Position numbers and translations under genes: made by a program. Source: Mucor racemosus (lineage: Eukaryota > Mucoromycota > Mucoromycetes > Mucorales > Mucoraceae). Taken from it: a DNA stretch of 64,000 bases. Position 1 is the first letter of the stretch, and each line of letters starts with the position of its first letter. The stretch spans positions 372,001-436,000 of the forward strand of contig JAPEHQ010000023.1 in the NCBI GenBank assembly GCA_027405735.1. The letters run 5' to 3'. Of this stretch, positions 1 through 11,538 are shown one piece after another. Under the pieces are notes generated by a model. It did not search any database, was not told where the DNA came from, and saw only the letters and a program-made list of their open reading frames with translations.

Positions 1-108
1 CCAGCAATGCCTGTAACTTTATCTGTTGGAAGACCAGAACCAGCAATACCAGCAATGCCTGTAACTTTATCTGTTGGAAGACCAGAACCAGCAATACCAG
101 CAATTGCA
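1..108. repeat. 48-bp tandem repeat inside the secreted protein gene
   Basis: Copies at 1-48 and 49-96 are identical, followed by a degenerate third start (ccagcaatt). The period is a multiple of 3, so each unit encodes the same 16 residues and copy-number change would keep frame. Confidence 0.85.
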
Positions 109-626
109 CCAGTGGGAAGACCACCTTTAGTTACGCCACCGGCAAGATCAGTAACTGAATCAGTGGGTAAACCTGTAGCACCACCTGCAGCAATACTGGT
201 AACTGTGTCAATTGGTAATCCTGAGGTAAGGGCGTCAGTAGCAGGCAATCCACCAGCAAGTAAACCAGCTACAGGTAATCCTTTTGTAGCACCACCAAGA
301 GCACCAGTTACAGCTTCAGTTGGAAGTGCACTGCCTTCCTTTTCTTCTTCTTCTTTTTTACCGCCGGCAGCAGCAGGTTCGCCAGCTTTACCACCTTTAC
401 CGCCTTTACCTTTGGGAGCAGGAGGGACGTCTTCATTGCCTTCATCTTCTTCACCTTCCTCTTCTGAACGACGAACGACCTTACTGTTGGCATAACCGAT
501 GTTAGAAGTAAATCTATCAACAGCTACATCTCTATGATTAATAGCATCTTTGATAGAGGGTGTAGGGGCAGCAAATGAAACATTGGTAAGAGCAAGAGCA
601 GCAACAATTAATAATGTGAAACGCAT
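1..626 (-). CDS. Secreted acidic/Gly-Leu-Pro repeat protein (5' part of gene; 3' end outside window)
   Basis: The minus-strand frame is open from an ATG at 626-624 to the window edge (208 codons). Residues 1-20 form a signal peptide (MRFTLL.. hydrophobic core, then a likely Ala-Ala/Pro cleavage). Around residue 50 a dibasic Arg-Arg follows KVV, a possible Kex2 site. Next come an acidic stretch (SEEEGEEDEG), a Gly-Lys segment, a second acidic stretch, and then repeats built on GLPTDKVTGIAG or GLPxxxVT. At DNA level a perfect 48-bp tandem repeat spans about 1-96, and the array continues off the edge. It is probably a secreted or wall-associated low-complexity protein. I know no function. The model is intron-free within the window. 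Confidence 0.72.
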   Translation of the reverse strand, partial: MRFTLLIVAALALTNVSFAAPTPSIKDAINHRDVAVDRFTSNIGYANSKVVRRSEEEGEEDEGNEDVPPAPKGKGGKGGKAGEPAAAGGKKEEEEKEGSALPTEAVTGALGGATKGLPVAGLLAGGLPATDALTSGLPIDTVTSIAAGGATGLPTDSVTDLAGGVTKGGLPTGAIAGIAGSGLPTDKVTGIAGIAGSGLPTDKVTGIA

Positions 627-697
627 TTTGTATGATTATAAATATAGATTTATATTTTGTTGAAAAGTAAAAAGGAAAGTGGCGAAATATCAACTGC

Positions 698-705
698 TTA
701 TATAG
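698..705 (-). promoter_or_regulatory. TATA box of the secreted repeat protein gene
   Basis: On the minus strand the sequence reads TATATAAG about 72 nt upstream of the ATG at 626, a normal spacing for a fungal TATA element with a short 5' UTR. Confidence 0.5.
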
Positions 706-2101
706 TGCTCTTGTCAAGAGATAGAGAGACAGGCAATCAATATTCAAATAACATGTAATGCATGTACATGTGTATAGCGTATCCCGTATTTTACAAGAAA
801 AAAGAAAAGGTTAGGCTTGCTGCCATAATATTTAAAGATAGGAGCAAATGATCTACACGGTCGAAACATTTACCTTTATTGCTTTTGATTTATTTTGACT
901 AAAGCACTTGGTTGCAAAAGATACATGATTTCCCCCCTGTAGATCTCTTTTTTAAGCTTTCTGTTTATCATAAAACAAACATTCAGCAACAGATTTAACA
1001 TATTAAATAATGGCAGGTTTTTATAGTACTTATCTGTACCAGATCGTTTTCTTTGATTGTGTTGATATGTACCGAATGAATGAATGAAATATTCGTATTA
1101 GATATGCCAACAGTTATTTACTTTGTGCTCTTATTATCAATGCAAAGTTCCTTGATTTATGCATTGTCAATCAAGTAAACAGCAGTTATGCTGTGTTTTT
1201 GTTGTCTAATCAACTCTTTTTTTGTTCTAGCTAAAAAAATTACCAAGACAGGTTGAGGAGGTGGTTGCTGTTTTTGTTATCAATCAACTTTCTTTATTCG
1301 ATTATTGCGCAATCCCAAAAAAAAAGAAAAAGTACTAGTTTTGAGCATCCTGTAATGTATGTATACACCTGCTTTTCCTAAATACAAGCATATAAACTAA
1401 ACTTACGCTCAAAAAAATTGTAACATTCAAACAAATAACGGGCATGTCTTCTCACACTATATATTTTGTTCAAGCACAAATAATTGAAATACTTGTAGCA
1501 AATTTTGTTGTTCAAATAACTGCAAATTTCCGGTTATATAAATTTTATCATGCTAAATCTGTACGCCAATTGCATTAGACTTATGCAAGAACTGCACCTT
1601 ACAGTATTATAATATGTGCTTAGAATAATCTCTTGCATTGTGTCTTCATCTGTAGAATATTCTTAAGGCGCTCTTATGATGGTACGTTAAGAAAGAAAGG
1701 CAATAGCTGGCCTCAAAACAACTTTTTACAAAACAATATTGCATGCGAATCCAGCTGAAACAAACGAATTTTTTAGTCAAGAAAAAAACCAAATAATTCC
1801 AAATAAATCAATCTGGTAGTTAGTGTAGTATCAAGAGATCCATAAAATCGTATAAAAGTAATGCCAAATTATTTATTGATAGAGAAACGTGCGACGAAAT
1901 GTCGTTGGTTTCACGAAAATGGCATAATTTGGCGCTTTAAAGAACGCATTTTGTGTGGTACAAGATATTACGAGAGCTCAAATGTATACCAAACTATTTC
2001 TCTTGTTCAATAGATGTATTCTAAAGCATTTTTCCGATTTTTTTTTTAGGTGATGATTTCAACTCGATTTTTGGACGAGGGATCATAAGGAAAAATGATC
2101 G
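706..2101. other. Intergenic, no gene seen
   Basis: AT-rich DNA with stops in all frames and no open frame longer than 60 codons. It lies between the secreted protein promoter and the left end of the inverted-repeat block. I see no RNA gene or repeat boundary in it. Confidence 0.6.
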
Positions 2102-2659
2102 ATTTTAAAAAATTTGGAATTTTCACCGCAAAAATAGCAACTTTTTATAAAATATATATAAGCGAAAAACATTCGAAATGGAGCCATGCTTTATTTCAGA
2201 TTTCTTAGTTTTGCCATACCATACATTTTATTTGACTTTTTCTCAAAAAACCAATATTTTAATTTTTTTAAGTTGTCGTAAAATTTTGTGAGCAAGTTTT
2301 ATAAACAAAAAATTTCATCGTACAGAGCTCTTTAAATAGTACAATGTTTAATTATTGCACTATTTTAATCAATTTGAGCTTTGTGGAGAAAAAATCCTTT
2401 AATGTTCAAATTTTTCATAAACGTCGATCCTGGACATTTTTCGCCAGCTCTGAATTTATGAATTCAAGATCCGCCATAACCCTATTCCATCATTCTGAAA
2501 TCATGAATCTATCTTGCTCTTGTATGGATTGAAGAGTGTTGTGCATACCTGTTGGGTCTTCTGCTTCTGATAATTGATTATATGTGTTACAAAATTAATA
2601 GATTGAAGCTCCCTAAAAAAGAAATTTTTGCGGCAAAGATCTATAGAAGCTGTCAAAAG

Positions 2660-4100
2660 GTGACACAGATATATGATAACTGGGTTTCAAAGTTGATTTG
2701 ACAAATCGACTAGAAAATGATAAAAAAAACAAAATTGCTTAATGGCTCCTGAACTGCAAAGTAAGTTGAAATAGCGTATTAAATGGTTTTTATGCAGTTT
2801 TAAATTCTGCATTTATCTAAACAAATTCAGGCAAATATTTTGCATTAGATTTTGCACAAAATGTCATTGAAATTTTGAAGGTTTTTTAAAGATACATATT
2901 ACTTTTCATAAACGTGCTTCAAAAATAAATAATGAAAATAATGTGCAACAAAATTATCTATCGATCGAGCTATTATTGAACCCTCTAACTGCATTTTTCG
3001 TACAGAAAACGAGATTTTTGTTAATTTTTTTTTCAAATTCAGAGTTTGGGATGAGGGTATACAAGGCAAAATTTGAAGGTAGAAAGAAAGGTATCTCTTT
3101 TTACACATTTTTGAGGATATCTCCACAAAAAATCAATATTTTGAAAAAAACTAAGTTGAATCCGAGAGAGCTCAACGAGGTAGATGACATGAATGTAAAA
3201 AAGATGCTGCTCAATTTAACGAATATTTCGAAATATATTACAAAAATGTCAAAAAACAAAAAAAAAATAAAAGCATTCCGAATTTTTTTAAACCAAAATA
3301 TAATATAGAGTGCTTCAAAACAATTAAGTTTTATTATTAGAAAGTGTTAGTATAGCTTAGTTTTTTGTAGAGATATGAAGGCGCAAAGATCTTACTTTTT
3401 TAGCAGTGAAATACTTGTAAAAACCTGAAACATTAGCAATGGAAAATTAATATCAACTGCAAAAGATAGGATATTTCTGGATACTCTGATCTATCAGAAT
3501 TACAACATTTGATATATAGAAGATCTCCGACAAATCTAGCAGATCCTATCTATCCAGTAACTGGTTCCTGTCACCCAGGAGCTAATAATGAAACATAACT
3601 TATTATAGCAATATTACCACTGAAACATAACATGTTATATCCATACACATTAATAATAATATCTATTGTCACATCTAATGGATTCCTGTCCATTAGATCT
3701 TATTACACAATTCCAATAACTATATAAACCCATATTTAATTCATTCTAATAAACGGTACTTTTTACGTTGATTTTAATTTACAAAGTCTCGATAAATCAT
3801 ACTCATTTTTGGGTTAACGTTGAGCATCTCAGGTACATTGGTATATCATTTTTTTAGTGTTATTTAATGAAAAAAAGAGTAGAATAGGGATGAAAAATGA
3901 GAGTCAGTTTTTCGGGAAAAAACTATGAATTTTACCTGTTTTTGAGTCTTTTGTGAGACACAAAGCAAATTTAAAAATAGGTAGCATAATGCAACCAATT
4001 TATATCTGTTAAGTAGTATCTAAGGTATATCCCTAAAAGGTGTTTAGTATGGGGTTAGTTATAAAAAAAGTTGGGTGCTGTGATTTTGATGGTTGAGGTT
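2660..4100 (+). repeat. Interspersed repeat family R, copy 1
   Basis: This segment aligns along its length with 25255-26283 and with the reverse complements of 35815-36800 and 39930-41150. Anchors include the run around 'aactgcaaagtaagttg', the 'agaatttgggatgag' core and a distal 'agcataatgcaac'. In copy 1 a frame is open from about 2869 to 3308 (~146 codons). Part of that frame is shared with other copies. No recognised domain, terminal repeat or target duplication was found, so the class is unknown. Confidence 0.75.
3487..3799 (+). mobile_element. Solo LTR 1 (313 bp) inserted in R copy 1
   Basis: It begins TGATCTATCAG and ends GATAAATCA, so it has TG...CA termini. It is flanked by a 5-bp direct repeat TACTC at 3482-3486 and 3800-3804. 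R copy 25255-26283 lacks the insert and shows the empty site (ggatacttg then tttttg). A TATATAAACC motif near 3721 and AATAAA near 3750 fit LTR promoter and polyadenylation signals. The mirror copy is at 16610-16922. Confidence 0.8.
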
Positions 4101-4523
4101 TTTGTGATTAACTGTCTGGAAAATTGAACTATTTTATTTGTGGACAAATATGTTTTCATTTAGGAAGCAATCATAAATATACAGCATGTAATTTAATTTT
4201 ATTCAACCAAAATCCCATATATTATTCGTATTCTGTAAAACGAGTATGTCCTGTTGCCTAATAATGTAATTACCATGATAAAATACACTTGGTCAGTTTC
4301 AATGTGTTGAAATAGAGATATAATAAAACTTACTGCTGCATGATCTTGTGCATCTATGTACTGTCGTTCCAACGTCAAAGGGCGACTTTTTTGAAAAAAA
4401 GGGCGGTTTTTATTTTCTCAAAGGGCGAGTTTCTTTTCCCTGAAGTTCGATATCTTTAACAATCTTTATATCAGGATTATATTATATAAGGGGGCAAGAG
4501 ACACAGGTAGACAAAGACTTATT

Positions 4524-4877
4524 TGTTATGTTTAGGTTTATTTCAGAATATATAATAAGGGAAATGATGAGGAGAAGAACTGACAAAGAAATAAAAGGAA
4601 TTATGAAAATAAGATGGTTATTTATACTAAACTATTCAAGAGTTTAGTTCCCTTCATGAACTAGACTCCAGGGACACAGTGCTACTAAATTACTCTATAA
4701 CTTGAATGCGAGTAAGTTGGTATTTAATGTGGTCATTGGTTGTGCCGCAATGTGGGTAGTAATAGAATATCTTGCACAATCTGGAGATTGATATTTTGCA
4801 ATTTGGATAAGGTAATAGTGTGTGATGTAATTAGGATAGTAGTGTAATAATAGATTAAGCTTGGCAGGTTCATGACA
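4524..4877 (-). mobile_element. Solo LTR 2 (354 bp), left arm
   Basis: Read on the minus strand it runs TGTCATGAACC ... CTAAACATAACA, with AGTATAAATAACC (TATA) and AAATAAACC (poly-A signal) in the expected order. It lies about 20 bp downstream of the transposase stop codon. The flanks, AATAAAG and AATAAG, are similar but not a perfect target duplication. The mirror copy in the right arm is split by the CACTA element. Confidence 0.65.
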
Positions 4878-4898
4878 CTTTATTTACTGAATGTTGAT

Positions 4899-7219
4899 TT
4901 AAATATGTTTCTCATTTAAACACTTTTCAAAAACGTCCGCAGAATGCTGTACAAACGCATGGAGGTGATTGGAAAGTATAGTAGCTAGATCCTCCTTGTC
5001 CTCAAACTTACTACGCTTGACTTTCTTCTTAACTATTGCCCAAAACTGCTCGATTAGGTTGAGCTCTTCTGGAGAGTAGGGTGGAAGATAAATAGACTTA
5101 TAGCATCTCCTAGTTATAACTTAATCTATTTCTTTAGCAGTGTGAATAGACGCATTATCCACAACTATGTATGTAATGGCCCTTCATCTCAGGAAGACCG
5201 TCTATCTCATCCATTGTTTTCTCAAGAAAAACAAGATAATGGCCAGTAACAGCACCTCTAAGCACAGACTTTTTGTTACTAGATGGCGTTTTTTTTTTTT
5301 GCGATTATAACAATCGATCGTGATGCGCTTGGACCATCAAATTAACCGTCTTTAAACTTACTATTTTAGTTTACGATTGCCAGCTGTAAAAAGATTTGAT
5401 TCAAGTATACAGTAGCTACGATCAAAACTACGGTAATTATTAGACAAAATATTAGATTATTCTTTCTTTTTTTGTTTCTATATCATTTGAAATTTTATCA
5501 CTTTTCTGGAACATTTCGTGAGATTGTAGCCAATTCTAGCTTTTTATTAATTAGATATAAATATTATTGCCTTCGATTTGATCTGGTAACCAAGAAGTAC
5601 GTCCAACAATACGGTAATAAATAATGATGTTTGAATTTAGAATACGGTTAAATAAATATATCAGTCTCTAATATAGATTGCTACCTATATTAAAAACATT
5701 AATCCCTTATGTTATAATGCGTATTCAGATACAAGAAAAGAATACCAACTTGATAGCCTGATGATATGCCGTATCAAACGGTGAATATATTATCCTTGGA
5801 ATATGAAAACAAAGAGAAAAACAACGCACACAGAAAAGGATTTTCAAGGCTTTACATTATTTAGCACATTTAAAACCCTGTTAAATTGCACATTTCAGCC
5901 AACGTAAAAGCAACATTACAGCGCCTGAACTATAAACTACTATGCAAAATAGCAATAATATCTGTTATTATCTATAATAGAAACACACATTTTTCTACCA
6001 GAAAAATTATCTGTCATATCATACATTCATTAAAAAATTGCAAAAACGAGCCCGTAGAGCGACACCGTAATTGAGCATAGCAAGATTGAACGGCTAAGTC
6101 TCTTGTACTATGGTATATCTAAGAAGTTTTAAATAAAAAAGCGTTTCTTTTTTTAACTTTTTTTATATTTAACCATGTACGGTCTGAAAATTCAGACTTT
6201 TTAGCGGGCATTTCGGGACTCATTTTATCCTTACCAACACTCATGATTTTGATCAAAAAATTGAAAAATCAAATTTTGATACCAAAATCAACGTTTAAAT
6301 ACACTACATTATGAGAGAAAATTGTAGCCATAGCTAATACACATTTTATAAAAACTTAATATTAAATGTTAAGTAATGAAACTTTGTACTTTTGTCCCAA
6401 AAACGGTTTTTTGATTAAAGGATTTTCATATAATATTTTACAATAAAAATGTTTGTTGTTTTTTATTGAGCAAATAGAGCACTAAATTTGGTATATGTGT
6501 ATATTTTTTGTTTTAATAATTGGTAGTATAATTAACTCTAGATTTGCAAAATCAGAAAAAAAAAATAAAAATTTCAAAATTGATGGTCTGGACAAAAATA
6601 ATTTTCTAAATTAATATTCCGCTTATAAGCCTCGTAAGTCTTAAAAATAAGAGATTTTATAATACTTGAGAACTTTTTCAAGAATTAATGATGCTAGTAC
6701 CCACTTGATTCAAGCTTATTACTGGAAATCTTTTTGGACGTTAATATTGTATGGTAGTTTATTTGACGATAATATAGACTTACTTTATAATTAATGCGCT
6801 AGAAATGGTTTACATTGAGTTTAGTATTACCTCTCCAATATCATAAACATAAACATAAACATGGACATCACTGGAACCTATTGCCACCTTTTACCCTCTT
6901 TATCCCAAGCCAATTTATTCAATGCTTTACCAAAATTAACTTAAGCATTTACAAATGGTTCCTAGGTATTTGCATTCAAATCAGATAAATCAAATTGACT
7001 AGTTCCATCTACAGTACATTCCTCTTGGGAGTTTCGAAACTCCATGATGGATACAACAAATTTAAGAGAAATGGCGCTCAAAATCGTATGAGATACTGCT
7101 CTCGTAGAGAGAGTGGTTACAATAGCTGGTTTTCCTTTTTCAGCCCAACGACCTGAAGGTCGCATGTTGATATTGAACGCAGATTCATCTATAAAAACGC
7201 AGCTTTTAAGATAACTCAC
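4899..7219 (-). pseudogene. DDE_3/IS630-like (Tc1-mariner group) transposase, broken by an insertion
   Basis: Two pieces lie in the same orientation. The upstream piece, 7219-6962, encodes CVFIDESAFNINMR and WAEKGKPAIVTT, a first catalytic Asp block typical of DDE_3 transposases. The downstream piece, about 5336-4899, encodes TVTGHY-like AVTGHYLVFLEKT, a DNASIHTAKEI block, YLPPYSPEELNLIEQFWAI and the C-terminus ending KCLNEKHI. Repeat P (5339-6780) and flanking DNA separate them. Further damage is visible: a frameshift before VVDNAS, an in-frame TAA after KEI, and a frameshift just upstream of SYLKSC. It is inactive. Start and N-terminal DNA-binding part were not identified. Confidence 0.8.
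5339..6780 (+). repeat. Interspersed repeat P, copy 1 (inside the transposase pseudogene)
   Basis: About 1.44 kb is clearly similar to the reverse complement of 37190-38622, for example around 'cggctaagtctcttgtactatgg' in shortened form and the 'tttttgggacaaaagtacaa' region. It sits between the two halves of the transposase. The octamer ATCAAATT occurs at about 5337 and again near 6987, a possible target duplication. No coding capacity was recognised. Confidence 0.7.
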
Positions 7220-7368
7220 TGCATGTTATCTTATCCCAGTTGAAAATTAAAGGCGAATTTTTAAAAAAATAAATCTTAATATGATATGATGCAATATCTT
7301 TTAGAGTTAAGTATTTAGATTGCTTTTGTTTTTAGCCATCACGGTTTAACTTGCAATTAAACAATAGC

Positions 7369-7790
7369 CAAAAGATTTATTTCAAAATTTGTAAAAAAGT
7401 GATGATTTGGGTTAGTGTTGATTTTAGTGCTCTTTTCTTAAGGCTTTTTTTTAAATGTCTACGTGCCCTCTTCAGTTGTTTTATTTCTTTGCTAATTTTA
7501 TTTATCGCACGTTTGATATTGAGCCTCCATTTACTACTAGGGGTAGTAACAACATTGGTGATATCAGCATTGGCTTGTGATAAATGTATAGGCGTGGTAG
7601 CAGCATTGGTAATATCAGCATTGGCTTGTGATGGGGATATAGGCGTAGTGATACTGTTAGCAGTTTGAGCATTAATACTTGAAGATATAAAGCACTAAGA
7701 AGAAAAGAAAAGTTAGTAGTAATCTAGTAAGAATTTCGTCAGGATACACACTCAGACTTTATGTCTTTCTGAACCTCGTTCAACAACTTA
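7369..7790 (-). pseudogene. Coding-like fragment with one intron, Thr/Ala repeats and basic helix; identity unknown
   Basis: On the minus strand a frame reads LKLLNEVQKDIKSEC, then an intron (gtatcc ... ctactaac ... ttcttag), then CFISSSINAQTANS. Two copies of a unit like TTPIxxSQANADITN follow, then a basic, probably helical tail (KRAINKISKEIKQLKRARR) that stops at about 7369. The splice signals and the repeat unit suggest former protein-coding sequence. It begins abruptly near 7829 where an AAGC-rich repeat starts. It may be the upstream part of the transposase gene or unrelated cargo. Confidence 0.4.
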
Positions 7791-7828
7791 AGATTTAAAC
7801 AGCTTATTAGATAGCGTTCGCAAAATGA

Positions 7829-8211
7829 CCTAGCGGAGCGCAAGCAAGCGCAAGCATTGTACTATATATTTTCAGCCTGACAGTGGCTCAAAATGTGATG
7901 CATTTTGACACTCTTAAAGCTAAAATACGTAAATTGAGTAAATTTTCCCTACGTTACATGCTTGCTTACTTTATTTGAAAGCAGGCAAGCAAGCCAGTTT
8001 ATATACTAGTAAGCCTATTTCAATTTGAAACATTTTGAGCAAGCATACAAGCAAACTTTCAATGTTTTCATCGAGTGCCAAGCAGGAAATTGCTAAAAAA
8101 AAATGAATCAAGCAAGCTAAAAAAGCAAGTAATACACTAAAAAAAGCACAATTTAAGCGAGCCTAATCCTAGGGCTTAATCGCTTGCTTATGCTTGAATT
8201 GCTAGATTGCG
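7829..8211. repeat. AAGC-motif-rich short element, possible MITE
   Basis: The segment is dense in AAGCAAGC/GCTTGCTT words on both strands. Its left end (ctagcggagcgcaagcaagc) and the reverse complement of its right end (ctagcaattcaagcataagc) are loosely alike, which would fit imperfect terminal inverted repeats. No target duplication was found. Confidence 0.35.
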
Positions 8212-8390
8212 ATCAATATCCAGAGCTCAACCCAATCGAGCAGTTTTGGGCAATAGTCAAGAAGAAAGCCAAGCGTAGTAAGTTTGAGGACAAGGAGGAT
8301 CTAGCTACTATACTTTCCAATCACCTCCATGCGTTTGTACAGCATTCTGCGGACGTTTTTGAAAAGTGTTTAAATGAGAAACATATTTAA
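8184..8390 (+). pseudogene. DDE_3/IS630-like transposase, C-terminal fragment (right arm)
   Basis: It encodes YPELNPIEQFWAIVKKK and continues to KCLNEKHI before the stop at 8388-8390. It is almost identical to the C-terminus on the minus strand at 4899-5067. Homology with the left copy ends at 8222 (AGAGCTC). The residues before YPELNP come from unrelated DNA, so this is a truncated end without its own start or first catalytic block. Confidence 0.8.
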
Positions 8391-8432
8391 ATCAACATTC
8401 AGTAAATAAAGTGTCATGAACCTGCCAAGCTT
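8222..8432 (-). repeat. Right arm of the inverted repeat, inner segment
   Basis: Reverse-complement match to 4860-5067, with a few substitutions. It is separated from the outer segment (15553-18307) by the CACTA-like element. Joining 8432 to 15553 restores the sequence seen uninterrupted in the left arm (...ccaagcttaatctatt). Confidence 0.9.
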
Positions 8433-8554
8433 CACTACGGCCAAATGTTTCAGCTCATGAGCTGATTGATCAGCTCATTTGGGCTGACATTTTTGGTGTA
8501 AATTTTCACTTCAGTGAATATGGTTAACTTCTTATCGATCAGCCCATGAGCTGA

Positions 8555-8800
8555 AATGTAATTTTAGCTCATATGCTCATCCAACTGTCTATATGGGCTT
8601 AAACATTTCACCTCATATGCTCATCGAACTGACTATATAAGCTTAAACATTTCATCTCATGCTCATCAAACTGCTTATATGGGCTTAAACATTTCAGCTC
8701 ATATGTTCATCGAACTGCCTATATGAGCTTAAACATTTCATCTCATGCTCATCAAACTGCTTATATGGGCTTAAACGTTTCAACTCATATGCTTAATTTG
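8555..8800. repeat. Subterminal 42-44-bp tandem repeats of the CACTA element
   Basis: About five imperfect copies of a unit starting gcttaaacatttcatctcat and ending in ctgcttatatgg. Such arrays near the ends of CACTA elements commonly bind the transposase; that role here is inferred. Confidence 0.65.
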
Positions 8801-11538
8801 AAGCTCTTTTGTACTCATATAATAATGCCTATTGGCTTATTTGGCTTTTTTTCTTAAAAACGGCATAAATGTATTGCAGATACAATTCTTCAAACCATAA
8901 TTTATTTTATTATTTAGTTGCATATGGTATTCAATTGATAGTTGAATAAGTTTACCATGCCGAGACAAATCAAATACAAATTTATCTAGACTATAAAAAA
9001 TGGTGCATTAGTTAGCGGTACAAATTAACTAAACTTGCTGGCACATTTATGTTATGATCTTACATATTAATATTCTTAACATCTAATCTTGCAACCATCT
9101 ATGTATTGAAAAACAAAAAAAAGTTATTAAGCAGCATGTGAACAGAGCACACCTTTTTCTTATGGAATTTTACCTTTTTCACAAACACATTATGTCCAAA
9201 TTATGATAATGAGCCAATTTAATTCTATAAAATTAAGCCTGATAATGTTTGAAAGCAAACTGATTGAAGCCGGCCATGATGAGAAAAAGTTTATGAATGC
9301 TCAAATATAATGTTTGTAGCTCACAAACTGTAAACTAAGTATAAAAAATGTATTCAATATAAAAACAATTGTATTTTGCAATGATTGAACTTTACACTAT
9401 TGGCCGCTTTTGGTATATTTCTGTAACTTTCATGAGTAGTTTAGTTAGGTTATCTCTAAATAAAGTAAGGATAAGCACTGTTATTGTCGTATATAAGCAT
9501 GATTGATGAAAGGAATTGTATTATGCATTATACTTTACCTGTCTTAAATTAGGAATTCTTGGATTTCATACTAGTCAGTCAGCCAGTCTTTGAAAGGTAT
9601 ATACATAGTAGTATATAGCTATCAAAGAAATGCTGGTTTGCTTGACTGGTTAAATATCATCAAAAAAGAGGGAATCAGCAGGATACAAAATATAAAAAGT
9701 GAGCATTCCCATATTTTTCGTAAGAAAAGAGAATAAAAATGCTTTTAATATGGATAGCAAGGCTTTAGATTATTTAGTTCAAATATATAAAACCTCGCTA
9801 AATTATCAAACTGAGCCAATCTTGAGGCTGCTTTGTACTGTTTTTTAAATTGAATGCTAAAACAGAATATGCAATATGCTACACAAACCATCAAACATAA
9901 AATTCTTGACTCTATACTATGATGCAAAAATTCTTACATGCAAACGAGTGTCTTTTTGTTTAAATGTAAACTTCAATGGGAATTGCCACCATAATCTAAA
10001 TTGCCTTTGGAATACATTATCTTGTAAGTATCTCATTGAAATTGCTTTGAGAAACGTACAAACTGTACATTAGTAACGAGGATTGCATTGGTAAATCGTG
10101 TAGTGATTTTGAATTAAATTTATCTTAACTAAAACAACTTTTGAGGTTGATTGCTTTAGCTAAAAAAAAATGGCAATTTCCGAATTGAAATGGCCTGAAA
10201 TGGCTCATAAATAGAGATAAATTCAGTGTAAATTTAAGTGAAATTTGTAGTTTATTATCTGCATATCACAAGGTTATATATTTTTATTGATTCAAATCAT
10301 TAATAGACATGTCTTCATTGTCGAAATCATAACAATTTCATGTTGTTTTGACCAGACAAGTAAGCTTTTTACAATGAATTTTAATTTTTATGACCCAAAT
10401 TTGACGCAACCAATTATACAATGTATAATTCAAAATAAAGCCCAAATATTTCTCTTTAACATGATATTTTTTTTATTTTATTTTTAATAGTAAAAATGTT
10501 GATTTTACATCCAAAATATGTACCATTTCCCTCCCCCACAAAGTCTAATTGTTGCATATATGTCATTTTTTTGCTGCAAAATGCAATATGCTCGATCCAC
10601 AAAAGCTCCAAACACTCTTAATTACCTTTTCTGCCATCATTTAAACCACTTTGTCAAAGCATATCCTCATTTCCTTGATCATTTTCTCATAATATCAATA
10701 TCCATGAAACCGAATCCAGCCTCCTTTTCGTTTATTTTCAGCGATAATCCACATAGTTGAAATGCAAAACACATTATCAATCAATACAGCAGTAGTTACT
10801 ACTAGTTTCAGTTACTACTATTTACCATAAAAAATCTATTCATAAAAATCAAAAATGTCGAATACTATCGTAGCAATACCACATAAAATAGTACAAGAAC
10901 CAATAATTTGTTTTAAAAATACCAGTGTTTCTGCTCAAATTCCTAGTAATTCCTCTTTTAACGTGATCTTGATATCCAGGGGCACAAATACGACTGTTTA
11001 AAATTAAATAAGCTTGAAACCGCCGGTGTATTGATGGGTTCAATCCATGTATTACATTCAAATCATATTTATGTAACTTATAAACATATACAAAAAAAGA
11101 ATAAAAAAAGATTTGAACCATAATGAAAAGTTTTTATTAGCAGTCTTGTGGCTCTTTTGTAAACAAAGGGGAACTCTACTATATTCTTTTGCATTGCAAT
11201 ATAGCTTGTAGTAGCTTCAAAACTGCTGTACATTTTTGATTTTTTTGGTGTTAAAATTGCGGAAAATGTATAATTTTTTTTAGATAAATTTAAAAATTTA
11301 CATCTTTTTTTATATGATAGATAAACATAGGTTTATATAGTATTTAACCATCTAAATAAGTGTTTTAAGATATCTTTATGTCTATTGGCGTTATTTAATC
11401 AAAAAATTCAGAAAATTGAATTTAGTAATTTTCTCTGAAAAATAAATTAAATTTTGCGCTATATATGCTACTTTCTCTGTATAATTTGAAAGCGTACAGC
11501 CAAGCAATCCAAGTTTATTATGGGGATGATAATTTTTC

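Larger units (their letters stand above)
2102..5067 (+). repeat. Left arm of a ~3-kb inverted repeat
   Basis: Positions 2102-4859 match the reverse complement of 15550-18307 (left plus right coordinate = 20409 along this stretch). The match resumes past the CACTA insertion as 4860-5067 against 8222-8432. I saw only scattered substitutions, for example near 2159, 3511 and 3678. The arm holds an R repeat copy, two solo LTRs and the 3' end of a DDE transposase gene. The inner edge falls at a GAGCTC palindrome. Confidence 0.9.

Noticed and set aside
7..520. Pro-rich plus-strand frame and other overlapping frames at the left edge
   Set aside because: They are antisense to the secreted repeat protein, whose minus frame has a start, signal peptide and in-frame repeats.
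9720..9930. Weak similarity to repeat P (caaggctttagattatttag region)
   Set aside because: Only about 100 bp and poorly matching; it may be a very old copy but cannot be supported by eye.
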